DNA of 64,000 bases from Paratinospora sagittata (lineage: Eukaryota; Streptophyta; Magnoliopsida; Ranunculales; Menispermaceae). Under the pieces are notes generated by a model. The model saw only the letters and a list, made by a program, of their open reading frames with translations. It did no database searches and was not told the origin of the DNA. Both the position numbers and the translations under genes were made by a program. Location of the stretch: assembly GCA_035771175.1 (NCBI GenBank), contig CM069593.1:37429741-37493740 (forward strand), given 5' to 3'. Position 1 is the first letter of the stretch. Every line of letters starts with the position of its first letter. Shown piece by piece: positions 58,841-64,000 of this stretch.

Positions 58841-61662
58841 TGTTAACCTGAGAGGTTCATCACTTAGCACGTCCCTAAGTATAATTGATGAAGTATATTT
58901 TGATGATCTCAAACAAAATCACTTTCGGTGTTAACAAGCTTTTATCAAGAACCTATCTCAGCACCTCAGGAAAGCAAAAAGCCAAAGAACGATCAAATCA
59001 AGGAACTCAAGGTCATATCAGACGTTCAAGATCGTTTCAATCAAAAGGACCTCAATGATCATATCATGATTTCAAGATCACTTCACACGAATGATTCGAT
59101 CAAGCTTCAAGTCTACATCTTTCGATCAACGTTCAAGACATTCAACTCAAGCTCGAAGTTCATTGAAGATCTCATAATAAAGAGTTGGATTTAAGGATTA
59201 TGTGAAATATGAAAAATACACCGTATTTAAGGTATATCTTTCTCTAATTGATATTGCTCAAATGTTTTTCAAAACCATGCACGAATCACTTGCATATTTG
59301 CATGTATTGATCACACTTTATGGTATTTTAAATGATTTAATTTTCTATATTTAATTTGAAATTTACCGAGTTGTTATTCACATTTATCGTATTTTTAATC
59401 ACGAGTCAAAACTGTTTTTCAAGAGTCTTCCAGGACGCTAATGTTTTAGCAGCACTCTCTTGAACTTGTTAAGTCAGGGCGCTGATGACTCATTAGGACG
59501 TTGATAGCATTCAACGTTAAATTGAACTGATTCATTAGGACGCGTACTTGTAAGTAGCGGCCTCCCTTTAGTCAACCTCTGAAGTTGTCAGTACGCTGAC
59601 TCAACATCAGCTTACTGAAAGATTTCTAAGTTCTTCAAAGAATTTATCTTTGAAGAAGCTGATAGTTGTAAGTTGAATAATCTATCAGGATGCTACCTAG
59701 ATAGGAGCGCCCTCACCTTTGAGAATTAACTTAATAACTTTCAGGATGCTGATTATCCTTAACATGTTTTGTATTATTCTTCAAACATTTTAAATATGTG
59801 GTAGGACGCTTACATAGTTGTAGTGCCCTCGTGTTGTGTTTTATGTTTTAACTAGTAGGACGCTTACTCGGAAAGTAGCACCCTCATGCACTTAATTGTT
59901 TTAAAAAAAAGTGAGGACGCTAAGGGTTAAGTCACTAATGTCACAAAGAAAGTTAGGATGCTCACGAGTTAGTAGCGCCCTCACTTCATTGTTCAACAGG
60001 ACGCTTATACATAATGAGCGCCCTCAAGGAACAAAACGACAAAGTTGATATTATGCGTTAGGACACTGATTGTGGAATCAGGACGCTAATTCAACAACCG
60101 TCGTTGTTCTAACAAGTACACTATATTAGTCTAGTTTTTCAGAACGGATCTTTGCACAAAGTCTTTTTCAGATTTATCAGAGATCTTCTCTGATACATTA
60201 ATTAATTTTTTCTAAAACTTTCCTTTTTCATGTAATCTGAAAAGAACCAAAATGTTAGTGAAAATTGCAGTTTCCATTTTCATATAACATTCTAGTCGTT
60301 GTGTATAAACGTTTACACTGTATTTGAATTTCAAATCTCTAACGGCTATTGTCTACCAGGCCTATAAATACCAACACTTTGAGTCAAACAACTTGCCGAT
60401 AATTTTTATTGTGCCAAAAAAAATTTGAATGTTAGTCGTTTTCAAAATGTTTTCAACTGTTACAGTTTACAAAGTATTTTCACTAATACTTTACATATTC
60501 AAAAGATTTTCATATTGTGCTTCAATTATATTATATCTTTGAAAATCTTTTTTGATCTGGTTTCTACGAAAAATTCTCAGCACTGATCTATACTTGATAT
60601 CAATCTTGCTGAAGAAATAATTTGAGAACTAGTTCATGAGAGATACAGTTGTACTTGATTACATATCTTAAGTACTGTATTGAACTACGTCAGTAGTTAT
60701 GTTAACTACTGAATACTGAACCAAAAGTTTTCATACTTATATTTTATATCTATTTTGAAAACCTTCTGTGTCCATGTTTTACACTGGTCCTTCATTTTCT
60801 ACGTCAATGTTTCATTGGTATCATATTGTTTTCAAAGAAGCACTTAATTGATTTTCATATCATACGGGTTTTTCGAAACTGCACTTGAGCAATACCGAAC
60901 ATTGAAAGGTAAAAGATTGTAAGTGTATTTCCTCTTAGCCTTACGTATTTCAATTTATACATCTTTGTAATGCTATCCACATGAGCTTAATTGTAAGTGT
61001 TCTACTCAGTTAGAACTAATATTATCAGTTTGTGTTGTAATGCTGGTGTGTTTCTGGATTGAAACAACCAGGACAGGTGAATGTAATTCACTTTAATGAT
61101 TTCAGGGATGAAATCATGTTAAGGTTCATCCTCACCTGCAAGTAGGAAAACAGTTGTTCCTCATCCCGTAAAAGGGTCACGATTCCTCCTTATCCCGTAA
61201 AAGGAAAATGGTTCTTCCTTATCCCGTAAAAGGAAAACAGTTTTTCCTTATCCCGTAAAAGGAAAACAGTTTTTCCTTATCCTACAAAAGAAAAACGGTT
61301 TTTCCCTATCCCCTAAACGGAACATAGGTTTTTTCCTCATCCTGGAAAAATGAAATATAGTTCATCCTCAGACCGTAAAAGGATAAGTTTGCCTTTAACC
61401 TATAAAATGGTAGTTGTAACGGTTTGGTTCTCACCCGTAAGAGAATCAGTTAGTGGATTGAGAAAACCCTAATCGGGAGACTAGATAGTGGACGTAGGCT
61501 TGGCCGAACCACTATAAATCATAGTGTGTTTTTGTCATGCATTTTACTTTACGATTAGTATATGCTTTTAGTTCCAATGTACCATTGTATATCACTAAGT
61601 CATTGTAAAAGTTTAAAATTGACCATCACACCCAATTCACCCCCCTCTTGGGTGGACCAACA
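58841..61662 (+). mobile_element. Solo LTR O (element C family)
   Basis: 2822 bp with a perfect GATTT TSD (58836-58840 and 61663-61667). It begins TGTTAACC and ends GACCAACA, similar throughout to the LTRs of element C. Palindromes at 59430-60095, TATA at 60363-60370, hairpin/tandem array at 61130-61450, and TAGTGG...CCACTA box at about 61486-61515. Confidence 0.93.
61130..61450 (+). repeat. Tandem hairpin units of about 30 bp in solo LTR O
   Basis: Five to six units around TTCCTTATCCCGTAAAAGGAA, each able to fold TTCCTT/AAGGAA over an ATCCCGTAA-type loop, followed by TTCTC-ACCCGTAA-GAGAA. Two adjacent units are almost identical, showing recent tandem duplication. Confidence 0.8.
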
Positions 61663-61802
61663 GATTTTTGTTCGAAAAGTGGTTATGAAAAGTACTCTAA
61701 AAAGGTGTGCGTGTCAGAACTGCAATATGTCAATTTTGTTCCTTTGAGGGCGCTTATGGATCATAAGCATCCTACTGAACAGTGAAGTGAGGGCCTACTT
61801 AG
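61663..61802 (-). repeat. Element N LTR, continuation
   Basis: Continues element N after solo LTR O, collinear with about 6070-6195 of the element B LTR (GAGGGCGCTTATGGATCATAAGCATCC). It breaks at 61802, where element P is inserted; the remainder must lie outside the window. Confidence 0.8.
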
Positions 61803-63801
61803 TTTTGGCCCAGATATGTCCAAGAAAGGGGTGAATTGGACACTTACCAGATTTTAACCTTTCTTAAAATTGTGTGGAATAATGAAAGTAGATTAAACAA
61901 AGTATAGCAATTAAATACAACATATGTAATGGGACAATGCAAGCAAGATTTATAGTGGTTCGGCTGCGCCTACATTCACTACCTAACCTCCTCAGTCAGG
62001 ATTTGTTCAAAATCTACTATGGACGGTCTTACAAGTGAAGATCAAACCTGTACATTTTTTCAACTTACGGGTGTCAAAACTACCGTTTCCCAGCTTACGA
62101 GTGCGAGAAGACCGTTTCTCAACTTCCGGATGTGAGATGACCGTTTCTCAACTTTCGAGTATGAGATGACCGTAATAACTTTGAGCAACACTTGTTCTTG
62201 CCCAATGACTAACCAGTCACTACAAATTTAATACAAGATGAGATATGATTCCCTTTACTTAGAATCAAAGTTACATAGCTTTGGATTGAACCTTCTGTGA
62301 CCATAGATTCAGCAAAATATGTATGATGAAGTTTAAGCTGAAAACAGGTTCAAAGAGCGTTTGTCTTCTTCAATGGATTTTCAAAATGATGAAAGATGAA
62401 GTTCAATCAATCCAGAAGACTTGAAGTTTTTCTTTCAAAATGATCGTAAGTTCAAGCACAAATGAAAAACAGCTAACTTTCAAAAAGTTTTTGCACAACT
62501 GAAAACTGTTGATACACTTTCTAATGAATATCAGTTTTCGTATTTTTTCTACTCTGAGGCAGCACGTATATATAGAAGTAACAAAGGCGCAATGGACTTC
62601 ATGAACTCAAGGTTATTTCAAATACAACGTCTACGTTCTTTCCTAAAATGGATCGATTCAACTCTGTGCATATTTCAGTAGCATCTGAATCATTTTGATC
62701 CTTTCACGAAAGAGGAATGTTTTGACACAATATAAGAATGTTCAAAAAGTTCTGAAAAAATTGTTGTACGATTCTGAAAAGTTCTGGAAAATATTCGTAC
62801 GGCTCTGAAGAAATTAATAGAAATGGTGCTATTGTCAGAACAATAACATTTGTTGAATTAGCGTCCTTGAGGATAATATCAACTTTTGTCGTTTTGTTCC
62901 ATGAGGGCACTCGTGGAGCATAAGCGTTCTGCTGAACATTGAAGTGAGGGCGCTACTAAGTCATAAGCGACCTGACTTATTTTGACGATTTAAAGGACTC
63001 AAATCATGAGGGTGCTACTTCACAGTTAGAGTCCTGCTTTGTTTTAAAACATTAAACACACGAGGGCGCTACTCAAGAGTTAGAGTCATGATATTTAAAA
63101 TCAGTTTTAAAACAATATTAAGTGTGCTGAAGGACAGTAAGCATCCTTAAAGTTATTTAAGTTTATTCTAAAGATGAGGGCGCTCCTACACAAGTAGCGT
63201 CCTAATAATTTATTCAACTTATAACTATCAGCGTCCTTAAAGATAGAAATCACTTGAAAGCAAAAAAAACTTCCAGCGTGCTGAAACTAAGGTAGCGTCG
63301 TAACATTCTCAAAGGAAGGTCGCTACTTACACGTAGGCTTCAATGTGAATCAGTTCAATTCAACCTTGAGCGTCCTAATATTTTATCAGCGTTCTGACTT
63401 ATCAAGTCTAGGAGGGAGCTGCTAAAATATTAGTATCCTGAAAGACTATAAAAATGGTTTTTGATTTCTCGATTAAAGCTCGATAAAACATAATGTAACA
63501 AGATTAAATTGAATATGCAAACGATCGATTAAAACATACAAGCATGCATATCGCCGAATCATATGACATAGAAGGTCCTACAACCTATCATAATCTAATC
63601 ATACAACCGAACATCTTCAAACGATCATGGTCTTCAAGAAGATTTTTAATACGTTCGCCATGCATCATTGATTCTTTGAAACCTTCAAGATATGTCATAT
63701 GTGTAGTAATATCATAAAAAGAATGTGGATTGCAATCATCAAAATATCTTTCATATTAGGGGCATATTCTCGTAAGGGACATGAGGATAATTGGTTCAAC
63801 A
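61803..63801 (-). mobile_element. Element P: minus-strand Sirevirus (element F family), 3' LTR
   Basis: 1999 bp. On the minus strand it starts TGTTGAACCAATTATCC at 63801 and is homologous to the element F LTRs. The left terminus reads TTTTGGCCC where TGTTGGCCC is expected. Contains hairpins (about 62035-62175), TATA (62567-62574, minus strand) and palindromes (about 62855-63440). Confidence 0.9.
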
Positions 63802-64000
63802 ATTTCCCCCTTTTTGATGATTTCAAACACATTTCTATAGGCTTTGAAGCAAGCTAATAAAATGATGTGTGTATGCATGAGATGCAATACTAATGTTCCT
63901 TGTTTCATATGATATGACTGTATTTCCAAGAAATGTACTTAAAACGTCACTGAGACTCCCCCTGAATATATGATGCTTCAATGAGATTACTTTCACCTCC
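63802..64000 (-). mobile_element. Element P 3' interior, cut by the window edge
   Basis: Minus-strand PPT at 63802-63817 (plus strand ATTTCCCCCTTTTTGA), then sequence matching the reversed 3' untranslated region of element F (46830-47010), including a second purine tract (CTCCCCCTG at about 63956). Coding regions would lie to the right of the window. Confidence 0.88.

Noticed and set aside
1..64000. Host single-copy gene
   Set aside because: No multi-exon coding pattern, conserved domain or UTR structure of a host gene was found outside transposable elements.

Overview
This window is plant nuclear DNA, almost certainly from a flowering plant, made up almost entirely of nested LTR retrotransposons. 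I find no credible host protein gene, tRNA or rRNA. The evidence for a plant is: Ty1/copia elements of Sirevirus type primed by initiator-Met tRNA, a Ty3/gypsy element of the Tat lineage with an archaeal-type RNase H and an antisense accessory ORF, large chromovirus-like solo LTRs, an L1-type LINE and AT-rich spacers. I cannot name the species. Most boundaries below rest on TG...CA termini plus identical 5-bp target-site duplications (TSDs) read directly from the sequence.

Left edge (1-3514): AT-rich spacer with a probable hAT-like non-autonomous element (120-847), short duplications, a TA microsatellite, and the 3' end of a LINE ORF2 on the minus strand (2907-3509).

Left nest (3515-31449): a Tat-type gypsy element 'A' split the LINE (TSD AAACC). 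Its gag is split by minus-strand element 'B' (5167-23121, TSD CCAGC), which carries a gag fragment and a plant-transposon-like accessory ORF but no pol. B is split by non-autonomous element 'C' (10416-21014, TSD CTTTG) and by a small solo LTR 'D' (8259-8762). C contains a solo LTR 'E' (13606-15674, TSD AAATC). This is a chain of five levels (LINE < A < B < C < E). A also has satellite-like repeats and an antisense spliced ORF between pol and its 3' LTR.

Middle and right nest (about 32460-64000): a degraded minus-strand host element 'J' (LTR about 32462-33766; accessory ORF pieces at 49222-49406, 51510-51934 and 57449-57864) has been hit by solo LTR 'H' (33958-36044), Sirevirus 'F' (37072-48991, itself split in reverse transcriptase by the 3.0-kb solo LTR 'G'), solo LTR 'K' (49407-51509), solo LTR 'L' (51935-57448, containing solo LTR 'M') and minus-strand LTR 'N' (from 57865). 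N contains solo LTR 'O' (58841-61662) and another Sirevirus 'P' (from 61803), which runs off the right edge.

All coding copies are broken. The most interesting signal is in the LTRs, not in proteins. The copia-type LTRs (B, C, F, H, K, L, N, O, P) share a layout of an upstream array of short palindromes whose core differs by family, a TATA box, a GAAAGTTAGTC leader motif, then an array of small hairpins with a conserved CC-N-GTAA-like loop and changing but mutually complementary stems, and finally a TAGTGG...CCACTA hairpin just before the LTR end. The compensatory stem changes argue for selected structure. Element B also appears to carry a promoter-like block inside its body, upstream of the accessory ORF.
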